64,000 nucleotides of DNA, taken from the NCBI RefSeq assembly GCF_019645855.1, contig NZ_CP080999.1, forward strand, positions 310,001-374,000, read 5' to 3'. Numbering within the stretch: the stretch's first letter is position 1; every line of letters begins with the position of its first letter. The position numbers were made by a program, and so were the translations under genes. Below the pieces are notes generated by a model. That model did not search any database. It was not told where the DNA came from and saw only the letters and a list, made by a program, of their open reading frames with translations. Source of the DNA: Mycobacterium malmoense (GTDB taxonomy: Bacteria > Actinomycetota > Actinomycetes > Mycobacteriales > Mycobacteriaceae). Shown one piece after another: positions 35,129 to 43,661 of this stretch.

Positions 35129-36336
35129 GCTTCTCCTACGACCCGTTCGACCCCCAGGTGATGGCAAACCCCTTGCCGTACTACCGAATCCTGCGCGATC
35201 GCCATCCGGTCTACTACATGCCGCAGTGGGACACCTTCGCGCTGTCCCGCTTCGAAGACATCTGGCGGGTCCTGGAAGTCAACGACGGCACATTCGTCGC
35301 GTCGGAAGGAACCTTGCCCGCGGCGTCGGTGCTGGCCACGCACAACACCGGGCCGGTAGACGACCCGCCATTGCACCCATTGCCATTTCACGCGGTGTTC
35401 GACACCGACCTGTACGGCGAGATCCGGCGCGCGCACTCGGCGCCGCTGCGGCCGAAAGCGGTCGCGGGCCTGGAGAGCCGGATCCGAGCGCTGGCCAACG
35501 AACGACTCGATCTGCTGCTGCCGCGCGGCTCGTTCGACCTGACCCAGGACTACGGCGGCATCGTGGTGGCGTCCGTCGTGTGCGAACTCCTCGGCATCCC
35601 AACCGATCTCGCTCCGCAGGTACTGGCCGCGGTCAATGCCGGCAGCCTCGCCGAACCCGGCGTCGGCGTGGACACCGCCGAAGCGCGGCCCAACTACATG
35701 GAATACCTTGTGCCGGCGGTCGAGCGCCGCCGCGCCGACCCGTCCGGGGAGCCGCTCGGTATCGTCGACGGCCTGCTCGGCTACCGCCTGCCCGACGGTA
35801 GCGCGCTGTCCGACGTCGAAGTCGCAACCCAGATGCTGTGCGTCTTCATCGGCGGGACCGAAACGGTGCCCAAGATCGTCGCCCACGGGCTGTGGGAGCT
35901 CAGCCAGCGGCCCGGCCAGCTCGCCGCGGTGCGCGCCGACCCGGAGAACACCGTGCCCGTCGCCCGCGAGGAGATGATCCGGTTCTGCGCGCCGGCGCAG
36001 TGGTTCGCCCGAACGGCACGCAAGCCCTTCACCATTCACGACGCGACGATCCGGCCCGGCCAGCGCATCATCACGCTGCTGGCGTCGGCCAACCGCGACG
36101 AGCGGGAATACCCGGAGCCCGACGAGTTCGTCTGGGACCGGCCCATCCGCCGCTCGCTGGCGTTCGGCCGTGGCCAGCACTTCTGCATCGGCTACCACCT
36201 GGCCAGGCTGGAAGTCGCCGTGCTGGTGCGGGAATGGCTTCACCGGGTGCCCCACTACGCGATCCACGGCGAGGCCGCCACCCGGCTGCCGTCCAGCTTC
36301 CAGTGGGGATGGAACACGATCCCGGTGGAGGTCTGA
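35125..36336 (+). CDS. Cytochrome P450
   Basis: 403 residues from the GTG at 35125, which overlaps the preceding stop (GTGA); the frame is open for another 142 codons upstream but without P450 homology. The heme loop is FGRGQHFCIGYHLARLE with ligand Cys354. The K-helix motif is E283-x-x-R286 (EMIR). The I-helix oxygen site reads FIGGTET (Thr at 245 and 247) rather than the usual AGxxT, a modest departure. It is soluble and needs ferredoxin partners, none of which is encoded nearby. Likely hydroxylates the pathway substrate; the substrate is unknown. Confidence 0.92.
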   Translation: MSFSYDPFDPQVMANPLPYYRILRDRHPVYYMPQWDTFALSRFEDIWRVLEVNDGTFVASEGTLPAASVLATHNTGPVDDPPLHPLPFHAVFDTDLYGEIRRAHSAPLRPKAVAGLESRIRALANERLDLLLPRGSFDLTQDYGGIVVASVVCELLGIPTDLAPQVLAAVNAGSLAEPGVGVDTAEARPNYMEYLVPAVERRRADPSGEPLGIVDGLLGYRLPDGSALSDVEVATQMLCVFIGGTETVPKIVAHGLWELSQRPGQLAAVRADPENTVPVAREEMIRFCAPAQWFARTARKPFTIHDATIRPGQRIITLLASANRDEREYPEPDEFVWDRPIRRSLAFGRGQHFCIGYHLARLEVAVLVREWLHRVPHYAIHGEAATRLPSSFQWGWNTIPVEV

Positions 36337-36337
36337 C

Positions 36338-37306
36338 GTGTGGTCCTACCGGATCGTCGCCCCGTACCTGTTCGAACGGGCGTCGATCCCCGACAACACA
36401 CCCGATCGTTTGACCGACGGTCAGGTGCTGCTCCGGTTTTCGGCCGCCGGCGTCTGCGGCAGTGACCTGCCGGCCTTTCGCGGCAACCGCGGCCGGCTTC
36501 CCGGCGACGACGGCCGCGGCGCGGCGGAAAAGGACGGCTTCCCGATCCACGAAGTGGCCGGCGAGGTGATCGCCAGCCGGCATCGAAATCACCGACCCGG
36601 CGATCGGGTGGTGGGCTGGGCGTCCGGGTTCGACGGCCTGATGGAACGCGTGATCAGCGACGGTGACGGGCTGGCGCCGTACGATCCGGCGCTGACCCCG
36701 ACACACGCCATCGGCCTGCAGCCGCTGGCGTGTGTGCTCTATGCCTGCGAGCAATTGCCGGACCTGGCCGGCCGGCACGTCGCGATCATCGGCCAGGGCT
36801 CGATAGGCCTGCTGTTTTCCTACGTCGCTAAGGCGGCCGGCGCCCGGCGCATCACCGGGGTGGATCCCGTCGACCGCTCAAGTGTCGCAACGGCATTCGG
36901 GGTTGACGACGCGGTGCGCGCCACCAGCGACCGGTGGGTGAGCCAACTCGCCCCGGGTGACCGGGCCGATGTCGTCATCGAGGCCGTCGGTCACCAGGTG
37001 GCCACCCTGGGCCACGCCATCGAGGCCGCCGCTCCCGGCGGCACCGTCTTCTATTTCGGGGTTGCCGATGACGACGCCTACCCGATTAGTATGCGCCTCA
37101 TGCTGCGTAACAACCTGACGCTGAAATCCGGTGTGACGCTGGACCGGCGGCGAATGCTGGAACTCGCCGGCAAGTTCGCCGACGAGCATCCCGAGCTGCT
37201 CGGCTCCTACCGCACCCACACCTTCGGCGTCCACGATGTTCAAGACGCGTTCGAGCTGGCCTGCCGGCCGGTTCCCGAACGCATCAAGATCGCGATCGCG
37301 GAGTGA
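36338..37306 (+). CDS. Zinc-type MDR alcohol/polyol dehydrogenase
   Basis: 322 residues, GTG start just after the P450 stop. Catalytic-site residues Cys40 (GVCGSD) and His71-Glu72 (FPIHEVAGEV) and the Rossmann loop GQGSIG (152-157) identify the medium-chain dehydrogenase family of L-threonine/sorbitol dehydrogenase type. The four-cysteine structural zinc lobe is not present, and the protein is about 20-30 residues shorter than the family norm. It probably oxidises an alcohol made by the P450. It overlaps the aldolase gene by four bases. Confidence 0.87.
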   Translation: MWSYRIVAPYLFERASIPDNTPDRLTDGQVLLRFSAAGVCGSDLPAFRGNRGRLPGDDGRGAAEKDGFPIHEVAGEVIASRHRNHRPGDRVVGWASGFDGLMERVISDGDGLAPYDPALTPTHAIGLQPLACVLYACEQLPDLAGRHVAIIGQGSIGLLFSYVAKAAGARRITGVDPVDRSSVATAFGVDDAVRATSDRWVSQLAPGDRADVVIEAVGHQVATLGHAIEAAAPGGTVFYFGVADDDAYPISMRLMLRNNLTLKSGVTLDRRRMLELAGKFADEHPELLGSYRTHTFGVHDVQDAFELACRPVPERIKIAIAE

Positions 37307-38103
37307 CGGTGACGGTGACGGACAGCAACCTGCGGCGGGCGCTGAACCGGGCGACCCCGGCATGGGGCGGCTGGATCACCGGGCCGACGCTGCTCGGGCC
37401 AGAGGAATTCGCGAGGGCCGGTTACGATTACGTGGGCTTCGATGCCCAGCACGGCTACCTCGACGACGCCGAGATCGCCGGCATCCTGCGACGCCTCGAA
37501 CACGTGCCCATCGGCACCCTGGTGCGGCTGTCCAACGCCGACGCCGCACCGATCGGGCGGGTGGCCGACGCCGGCGCCGACGCCGTCGCCATCGCGATGA
37601 TCGAGTCGGCGGACCAGGCCGCCGCGGCGGTCGCCGCCACCCGCTACCCGCCGGCGGGTATCCGCAGCTTCGGCCCGCTGCGCGCCAGCCTGGGCCTCGA
37701 GCCGGCCGCTCTGGAGTCCCGGGTGAGCGTGTTCGCGATGATCGAGACCGCGGCGGCGCTCTGGGATATCGGGGCAATCTGCGCAGTCGACGGCCTGGCC
37801 GGAATCTATATCGGCCCGGCCGATCTGGCCATCTCGATGGGTGTCGACGCCGTCGGCTCGACCAAACACCCGGCGGTCCTGGACGCAATAACGCGAATCC
37901 ACCGAACAGCCACCGACGCGGGACTGGTCACCGGCATTCACGCCGGAGACGGCAAGACCGGTCAAGCCATGGCGCGGCTGGGATTTCGGATGATCACCCT
38001 GGCGGCCGAAGCGCAGGCGCTGTGGCGCGGAGCGGCCGAACACCTACGCGAGGCGACCAGCCGCGGCCCATCCGACGACGAAACCGAGGCTGCGTCATCA
38101 TGA
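37303..38103 (+). CDS. HpcH/HpaI-family aldolase (2-keto-3-deoxy acid type)
   Basis: 266 residues. The metal and catalytic residues of HpcH/HpaI class II aldolases align: His50 (FDAQHGYLD), Arg75 (LVRLSN), Glu148 (FAMIETA) and Asp174 (IGPADLA). The family splits 4-hydroxy-2-oxo acids into pyruvate and an aldehyde. In combination with an enolase-superfamily dehydratase (40025) it would fit sugar-acid breakdown. The GTG start overlaps the MDR stop and its own stop overlaps the SDR start, so the genes are translationally coupled. Confidence 0.88.
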   Translation: MTVTVTDSNLRRALNRATPAWGGWITGPTLLGPEEFARAGYDYVGFDAQHGYLDDAEIAGILRRLEHVPIGTLVRLSNADAAPIGRVADAGADAVAIAMIESADQAAAAVAATRYPPAGIRSFGPLRASLGLEPAALESRVSVFAMIETAAALWDIGAICAVDGLAGIYIGPADLAISMGVDAVGSTKHPAVLDAITRIHRTATDAGLVTGIHAGDGKTGQAMARLGFRMITLAAEAQALWRGAAEHLREATSRGPSDDETEAASS

Positions 38104-38828
38104 GTCAACGCGTCGCGCTGGTGACCGGCGCAGCCGGCGGCCAGGGCTGGGCCATCGCCAAACGGCTGCGCGCGGAGGGCTATTCGGTGGCCGCCTGTGA
38201 CCGGCGAGCCGGCGAACTCGCCGCCGCGACCGGCGAACTGGGTGACGACGACGTGATCGCGGTCGAGCTCGACGTCACCTCACCGGCGCAATGGGACGCC
38301 GCCGTCGGGCGGGTCGTCGACCGATTCGGGGCGCTGAGCACGCTGGTCAACAATGCCGGCGTGCTGCACCGGGCGTCGCTGGCCGACGAGACGGCCGAAG
38401 CCTTCGAAAAGGCTTGGCGCGTCAACTGTCTGGGAGCCTTCCTCGGCATACGCGCAACGCTGGCCCGGCTGCGGGAGGCCGAACACGCGTCGATCGTCAA
38501 CATCTGCAGCACGGGAGCGATCCGCCCCTTCCCGCAGCACGGTGCCTACGGGTCGTCGAAGTGGGCGCTTAGGGGCCTGACCCAAACGGCGGCGGCCGAA
38601 CTCGCCCCGTCCGGCATCCGCGTCAATGCCGTCTTCCCCGGACCGATCGCGACCCCGATGCTCGACGAGGCCACGCAGACACGGCTGGCCGCGGCGTCGA
38701 TGTTCGGCCGGCTCGGCAGCCCGCGCGAGATCGCCGACGCCGTGGCGTTTCTGGTCTCCGACGAGGCGTCGTTCATCACCGGCTCGGAACTGGTCGTCGA
38801 CGGTGGGCAATGCCTACAGATCCGATGA
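38100..38828 (+). CDS. Short-chain dehydrogenase/reductase
   Basis: 242 residues with TGAAGGQG (9-16), NNAG (84-87), Ser137 (NICSTGA) and Y150-x3-K154 (YGSSK), and the C-terminal GSELVVDGGQ. It is a classical NAD(P)-dependent SDR of about the same length as FabG-like enzymes. It probably oxidises or reduces a hydroxyl of the pathway intermediate. It overlaps the aldolase upstream (ATGA) and a 33-residue ORF downstream (ATGA). Confidence 0.9.
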   Translation: MSQRVALVTGAAGGQGWAIAKRLRAEGYSVAACDRRAGELAAATGELGDDDVIAVELDVTSPAQWDAAVGRVVDRFGALSTLVNNAGVLHRASLADETAEAFEKAWRVNCLGAFLGIRATLARLREAEHASIVNICSTGAIRPFPQHGAYGSSKWALRGLTQTAAAELAPSGIRVNAVFPGPIATPMLDEATQTRLAAASMFGRLGSPREIADAVAFLVSDEASFITGSELVVDGGQCLQIR

Positions 38829-38926
38829 AGGCCGGCATCGTCGGCGCCGGCAAGTATGGTCTGCGGCGGCATCTAAGCGGTCTTGCCGACGGCGGCCGCG
38901 CGGCGCGCGTAGCTTCTGGGGGATGA
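38825..38926 (+). CDS. 33-residue ORF with a Rossmann-like GxGxxG start (mini-gene or gene remnant)
   Basis: The short frame MKAGIVGAGKYGLRRHLSGL ends after 33 residues. The N-terminus looks like the first strand and glycine loop of an FAD- or NAD-binding protein (GAGKYG), as if a flavoprotein had been cut after its first motif. Both ends overlap neighbours by four bases (ATGA), so ribosomes can pass straight through. It may be the remnant of a deleted oxidoreductase kept in frame for coupling, or a true small protein. I cannot decide from one sequence. Confidence 0.4.
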   Translation: MKAGIVGAGKYGLRRHLSGLADGGRAARVASGG

Positions 38927-39024
38927 CCCGTAGATTCAAACCGGCCGATTTCAGTTTCCGAGCGCCATCCGTGTCCGCCGTCGACGAGGACCCGCTGACC
39001 GCGCTGGACGGGCAACGCCGATGA
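38923..39024 (+). CDS. 33-residue ORF coupled to the esterase gene
   Basis: MTRRFKPADFSFRAPSVSAV and 13 further residues, exactly the same length as the preceding mini-ORF. It overlaps the previous stop and the esterase start by ATGA at both ends. It is basic at the N-terminus and acidic in the middle (VDEDPLTALDG), with no membrane segment and no motif. It may be a translated coupling leader, a small partner protein or leftover of a larger gene. Confidence 0.4.
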   Translation: MTRRFKPADFSFRAPSVSAVDEDPLTALDGQRR

Positions 39025-39965
39025 CGGAATTGGACGGCTTGGATGGTTTTGACCGGCTCGATCCCGCCCTGCGCGCCGTCGCGACGACGCGGACCGATTT
39101 TTCGCCGGCCTCGATCCAGCTCATCCGCGAACCGTTCAACCAGCGCCGGCGGGAGGCCGCCGAACAGGTTGACACGCAAGGCATTCGGATCGTCGAGGAC
39201 AACGCGGCGGACGAATCCGCCGACGTGCCGGTGCGCCTCTATCACGGCGGAGAGTCCCCGGCCCCGGCGGTCGTCTATTGCCACGCCGGCGGGTTCGCGC
39301 TGGGAAACCTGGACACCGATCACCGGCAATGCGTAGAACTCGCGCGCCGCGGCCGCTGCACGGTGGTGTCCGTCGACTACCGGCTGGCCCCCGAGCACCC
39401 GTATCCGGCCGCCCTCGACGACGCGACCGTCGCGCTGCGCTGGACGGCGGCCCGCGCGGCCGACCTGGGCATCGACCCGGCGCGGCTGGCCGTGGCGGGC
39501 AGCAGCGCCGGCGCCACGCTGGCCGCGTGCCTGGCGCACGGTGCCGCCGACGGGTCGCTGCCGGCAATCGCGTTCCAGCTGCTGCACCAGCCGGTGCTCG
39601 ACGATCGAGAAACCGCGTCGAAGGCGGAATTCTGCACCAGCCCGGCCTTCGACAGCGAGGCGGCGGACCTGATGTGGCGCCACTACCTGGGCCCGGCGAC
39701 CGGATCGGTGGCTGCCGTCCCGGCGCGGCGAGATCAAGTGGGCGGCCTGCCGCCCGTCCTGATTACCTGCGCGGAGATCGATCCCTTCCGCGACGAGGCG
39801 ATCGACTACGCGCTACAGCTACTTCGCGCCGGGGTCTCCGCCGAGCTGCACGTGTTTCCACGCACCTGTCACGGATTCGACACGCTGCTGCCCGACTGGT
39901 CCGTCTCCCAACGGTTGTTCGCGCTCCAGGGTGAGGCCCTCCGCCGCATCTGGGACGGGGCCTGA
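39021..39965 (+). CDS. HSL-family carboxylesterase/lipase
   Basis: 314 residues of the hormone-sensitive-lipase family (LipH-like). It has the oxyanion motif HAGG (88-91, a variant of HGGG), the nucleophile in GSSAG (Ser162), an acid in CAEIDPFRDEA and the His in CHGFD. The cap domain is N-terminal. It hydrolyses short- to medium-chain esters or lactones; here it may open a lactone or ester of the pathway substrate. Its ATG overlaps the preceding mini-ORF. It is the last gene of the overlapping run. Confidence 0.9.
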   Translation: MTELDGLDGFDRLDPALRAVATTRTDFSPASIQLIREPFNQRRREAAEQVDTQGIRIVEDNAADESADVPVRLYHGGESPAPAVVYCHAGGFALGNLDTDHRQCVELARRGRCTVVSVDYRLAPEHPYPAALDDATVALRWTAARAADLGIDPARLAVAGSSAGATLAACLAHGAADGSLPAIAFQLLHQPVLDDRETASKAEFCTSPAFDSEAADLMWRHYLGPATGSVAAVPARRDQVGGLPPVLITCAEIDPFRDEAIDYALQLLRAGVSAELHVFPRTCHGFDTLLPDWSVSQRLFALQGEALRRIWDGA

Positions 39966-40024
39966 GCGGCGCGGGACTTTCGCCTCTACTGCGGACGCCC
40001 GACCCGGCGGAACAATCTGCTGTC

Positions 40025-41218
40025 ATGAAGATCACCGGCCTGCAGGTCGTACCGTTCGAGACGTTCGTCGACCGAATCTCGTTCGGCCAGTTGAACACCG
40101 ACTACCGCGTGGTGCAGACGGTGACCAAGGTGCTCACCGACGAGGGGGTCGAAGGCTACTACTTCGGTGGCCATTTCCACGGAGACCAGGACGGCCTGCT
40201 CCCCGGGGACCGGGCGCTGATCACCCAATTTCTGAGCCCGCTTCTCGCCGGCTACGACCCATTCGACCGCGCCGAGATCTGGCGGCAGCTGTGGGCGGCG
40301 AAGCTGCCCGAAAACGTGTGCAGCGTCATCGATCTGGCGCTGTGGGATTTGGCGGGTCGCGTTGCCGGGCTGCCCGTGCGCAAGCTGCTGGGTGGCGCTC
40401 GGGACCGGGTCAAGGCCTACGCGAGCAGCTTCAACAACCTCGGATCGCCCGAGGCCTATGTCGCCCACGCCGTCGAATGCCAACGACAGGGCTACCGCGC
40501 CTACAAGATCCACCCGTACCACTACTGGAATCCCGCGACGGGTCAACCCGCCCTGCCCCGACCGTCCTACGTGGACTGGGACATCCAGGTGTGCCGGGAC
40601 GTTCGGGCGGCGGTCGGTGACGACATGCTGCTGATGTTCGACCCGTGGGGCACCTACCACACCTACGCGGACGCGCTGCGGGTCGGCCGCGAGCTCGAAC
40701 GGCTGGGCTTCTACTGGTACGAGCATCCGATGCCGGAGCACCTGGTCGATTCCTACGTGAAACTGGCTGCCGCACTGGACATCCCGATCTGCTCACCCGA
40801 GATCGCGGAGGGCGGCATCTACACGAGGGCGGACTGGATCCTGCGCAACGCGTCCGACATCAGCCGCATCGACGTCCTGCGCGGGGGCATCACCGGCGCC
40901 ATGAAGCTGATCGGAATGTGCGAGGCGGTGGGCATGCGGTGCGAGATCCACATGAGCGGCTTCGGCAACCTGCAAGTCCTGGGCGCCACCAGCGAAGACG
41001 TCTGCGAATACTACGAGCGCGGCCTGCTCGGCCCGGGGGTGCGCTACGACGCCGCACCACCCTATCTCGAGGCGCCCTGCGACCCGCTCGGCCCGGACGG
41101 GTTCGTCGACCTGCCCGACGCGCCGGGACTGGGTTACCGGATCCGGTGGGACTACATCGAAAGTCACCGCCTCCCCGAGACGGCGGTGGAACCGGTCGCA
41201 CCGCTGCATCCGCGGTGA
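40025..41218 (+). CDS. Enolase-superfamily (mandelate racemase/muconate lactonising type) enzyme
   Basis: 397 residues with an N-terminal capping domain (1-125) and a TIM barrel. Metal ligands Asp206 (LMFDPWG), Glu233 (WYEHPMP) and Glu259 (CSPEIAEG), the His309/Asp283 dyad (EIHMSG; RIDVLRGG) and K161-x-H163 on the second strand put it in the mandelate racemase subgroup. Most bacterial members of this subgroup dehydrate sugar acids such as fuconate, rhamnonate or galactonate. Which acid is used here cannot be read from the sequence. Together with the aldolase and lactonase nearby it forms a sugar-acid-like set. Confidence 0.88.
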   Translation: MKITGLQVVPFETFVDRISFGQLNTDYRVVQTVTKVLTDEGVEGYYFGGHFHGDQDGLLPGDRALITQFLSPLLAGYDPFDRAEIWRQLWAAKLPENVCSVIDLALWDLAGRVAGLPVRKLLGGARDRVKAYASSFNNLGSPEAYVAHAVECQRQGYRAYKIHPYHYWNPATGQPALPRPSYVDWDIQVCRDVRAAVGDDMLLMFDPWGTYHTYADALRVGRELERLGFYWYEHPMPEHLVDSYVKLAAALDIPICSPEIAEGGIYTRADWILRNASDISRIDVLRGGITGAMKLIGMCEAVGMRCEIHMSGFGNLQVLGATSEDVCEYYERGLLGPGVRYDAAPPYLEAPCDPLGPDGFVDLPDAPGLGYRIRWDYIESHRLPETAVEPVAPLHPR

Positions 41219-41277
41219 CTAGGTCGGTGTTTGGCCGCGTGCGGTAGATTGCCGTCGCGACCGGCTCAGGAGGACGG

Positions 41278-42585
41278 ATGGCGTGCTGCGACCTTCCCAT
41301 TGCCGCCGAGGACTGCGACCGAGCCTTCACCGTCGACGCGTCGCGGGTGACCTTCGGACGCGGTTGCCTGGCCGAGGTGGGTGAGCGGGCCAGCGCCCTC
41401 GGGCTGCGGCGGGTGGCGTTGTTCTCCGACGCCGGCGTGGCCGGGCTGCCCATCTTCACGACGACGCGCGACTCGCTCGTCGCGGCCGGACTGGACGTCG
41501 CCACCTACACCGACGTTCACGTCGAGCCCACCGACGCCTCGTTTCTGGACGCGGCGCGTTTCGCTCGGGAGTTGAACCCCGACGGTTACGTATCGCTGGG
41601 CGGCGGCTCCGTCATCGACACGTGCAAGGCCGCCAACCTGTGCGCTACCTATCCGGCCGAGTTGCTGACCTATGTCAACGCGCCCATCGGCGAGGGCAAA
41701 CCCGTGCCCGGCCCGCTCAAGCCGCACATCGCGTGCCCCACCACGGCGGGCACCGGCAGCGAGGTGACCGGCATCGCGATCTTCGACCTCGTGTCGCTAA
41801 AGGCGAAGACGGGCATCGTCTCTCACGCGCTGCGTCCCACCGAGGCGCTCGTCGACCCCGACTGCACCGCGAGCCTGCCCCCTGAGGTCGTCGCCTCGGC
41901 GGGGCTCGACGTGTTGTCCCATGCCTTGGAGTCCTACACCGCGCGACCCTACGTCCGGCGCCGCGCTCCCGAACGGCCCAGCCTGCGACCGATGAGCCAG
42001 GGCGCCAATCCGTGGAGCGACCTGGGCTGCCGCGAGGCGCTGCGCCTCCTGGGGCGGTTTTTGGAGCGCGCGGTGCACGACGCCTCCGACGACGAGGCGC
42101 GTGAGCAGATGATGTGGGCCGCAACGCTTGCGGGCATCGCGTTCGGCAACGCCGGCGTTCACACACCACACGGCATGGCCTACGCGGTGGCGGGGCTGGT
42201 GCGTGACTTCCGCCCCTCGGGCTACCCGGCCGGTGAGCCACTTGTGCCGCACGGCATGGCCGTCATCCTCAACGCGCCGGCGTCGTTCCGCTTCACCGCG
42301 GAGGCAAGCCCGCAGCGGCACCTGGAGGGCGCGCGCCTGCTCGGCGCCGACACGCGGGGCGCCGGCGTGCAGGATGCGGGCGAGGTGCTCGCCGGCGAAC
42401 TCATCCGCATCATGCGGGCGGTGCGCATGCCGAACGGCCTCGGCGGGGTGGGCTACACCGAGGACGACGTGGCGGCCCTGACGGCGGGCGCGTATCCGCA
42501 GCAGCGCCTGTTGCAGAACGCCCCGCGAGAGATGAGCAAACCGGTTCTGGCGGACCTGTTTCGGCAAGCCATGCGGTACTGGTAG
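41278..42585 (+). CDS. Iron-containing alcohol dehydrogenase (hydroxyacid-oxoacid transhydrogenase type)
   Basis: 435 residues, AGGAGGACGG before the ATG. The nucleotide loop GGGSVIDTCKAANL (108-121), PTTAGTGSE (154-162) and the metal ligands Asp211, His215 (GLDVLSHALE) and His299/His302 (GVHTPHG) identify the Fe-ADH family. The length and the insertion between 225 and 250 match the HOT/ADHFE1 subgroup, which couples 4-hydroxybutyrate oxidation to 2-oxoglutarate reduction. It takes the place of adhE1 (Rv0162c, a zinc enzyme) in the H37Rv order but is unrelated to it. Confidence 0.9.
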   Translation: MACCDLPIAAEDCDRAFTVDASRVTFGRGCLAEVGERASALGLRRVALFSDAGVAGLPIFTTTRDSLVAAGLDVATYTDVHVEPTDASFLDAARFARELNPDGYVSLGGGSVIDTCKAANLCATYPAELLTYVNAPIGEGKPVPGPLKPHIACPTTAGTGSEVTGIAIFDLVSLKAKTGIVSHALRPTEALVDPDCTASLPPEVVASAGLDVLSHALESYTARPYVRRRAPERPSLRPMSQGANPWSDLGCREALRLLGRFLERAVHDASDDEAREQMMWAATLAGIAFGNAGVHTPHGMAYAVAGLVRDFRPSGYPAGEPLVPHGMAVILNAPASFRFTAEASPQRHLEGARLLGADTRGAGVQDAGEVLAGELIRIMRAVRMPNGLGGVGYTEDDVAALTAGAYPQQRLLQNAPREMSKPVLADLFRQAMRYW

Positions 42586-42588
42586 ACC

Positions 42589-43056
42589 ATGAGTCCAAGT
42601 CCGCCGAACGAGCTGACCAGCAACGACTTTCCGGTGCTGTGGGCGGTCGGCACCCGATGGGCCGACAACGACATGTTCGGCCACCTCAACAACGCCGTCT
42701 ACTACCAGCTCTTCGACACCGCGATCAACGCCTGGATCAACACGAGCACCGGCCTCGACCCGCTCACCACGCCGTCGCCGGGCATCGTCGCCGAGTCGGG
42801 CTGCCGCTACTTCTCCGAGCTGCGTTTCCCGGAAGCGCTCGTCGTCGGCCTGGCGGTGACCCGGCTGGGGAACAGCAGCGTCACCTACCGGCTCGGCGTC
42901 TTCCAGTGCGGGGAAGGCCACGAGGAACAGCCGGCGCGGCCCATCACCGCGCTGGGGCACTGGGTGCACGTCTACGTCGATCGGACCACCCGCAAGCCCG
43001 TCCCGATCCCCGCCGCCATCCGTTCCCTCTTGTCGACGGCCCGCGTGGACCACTAG
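42589..43056 (+). CDS. Acyl-CoA thioesterase of the 4HBT hot-dog family (Rv0163-like)
   Basis: 155 residues with the 4-hydroxybenzoyl-CoA thioesterase signature DNDMFGHLNNAVYYQLFDTA, whose Asp and His-Asn-Asn surround the thioester. The match to Rv0163 (151 residues) and its position mark the end of the accessory block. It lies three bases after the iron-ADH stop and may be co-transcribed with it. It probably hydrolyses a small or medium acyl-CoA in the cytosol. Confidence 0.9.
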   Translation: MSPSPPNELTSNDFPVLWAVGTRWADNDMFGHLNNAVYYQLFDTAINAWINTSTGLDPLTTPSPGIVAESGCRYFSELRFPEALVVGLAVTRLGNSSVTYRLGVFQCGEGHEEQPARPITALGHWVHVYVDRTTRKPVPIPAAIRSLLSTARVDH

Positions 43057-43205
43057 CTGAGGCGCCGAGACTGCGGTGGGAGCGACGCTGAGCGCTCAAA
43101 CGCGATCTGAGTGCAGTCTGGATGCCACCAACGCAGACTCGGTGCCGGCGACCACTAGGTTTCGGCGGAACCGAAGCCAGCCGCACGCCCGGCTATGCTT
43201 CGCCA

Positions 43206-43649
43206 ATGCCAGTTTTGAGCAAGACCGTCGAGATCGGCGCCGACGCCGCGTCAATCATGGCCATCGTTGCCGATTTCGAGCGTTACCCGGAGTGGAACGA
43301 GGGGATCAAGGGCCTGTGGGTGCTCGCCCGTTACGATGACGGGCGCCCCAGCCAGCTGCGGCTCGACACCGAGGTCCAAGGCATGCAGAGCACCTTCATC
43401 CAGGCGGTCTACTACCCGGGGGTCAACCAGATCCAGACCGCCCTGCAGCAGGGCGACCTGTTCTCCAAGCAGGAACAATTGTTCAGCGTGGTGGAGACCG
43501 GGGCGTCCAGTCTGCTGACGGTGGATGTGGACGTCGAGACCGTGATGCCGGTGCCCGCGCCGGTGGTGAAGCAGCTTCTCAACAACGTGCTCGAGCGCCT
43601 CGCGGAAAACCTGAAGCAGCGCGCCGAGCAACCGGCCGCCAACGGCTAG
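43206..43649 (+). CDS. SRPBCC-fold protein (TB18.5-like, Rv0164)
   Basis: 147 residues of the polyketide cyclase/dehydrase (START-like) superfamily. The first strand TVEIGADAASIMAIVADFER and YPEWNEGIKGLWVLA are typical, with a long C-terminal helix (PVVKQLLNNVLERLAENLKQ). Such proteins bind lipids in a hydrophobic cavity. It matches Rv0164 (TB18.5), a known antigen. The ATG at 43206 is chosen by homology. It ends 12 bases before the convergent mce1R gene. Confidence 0.92.
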   Translation: MPVLSKTVEIGADAASIMAIVADFERYPEWNEGIKGLWVLARYDDGRPSQLRLDTEVQGMQSTFIQAVYYPGVNQIQTALQQGDLFSKQEQLFSVVETGASSLLTVDVDVETVMPVPAPVVKQLLNNVLERLAENLKQRAEQPAANG

Positions 43650-43661
43650 GGCCCGGGCGGC

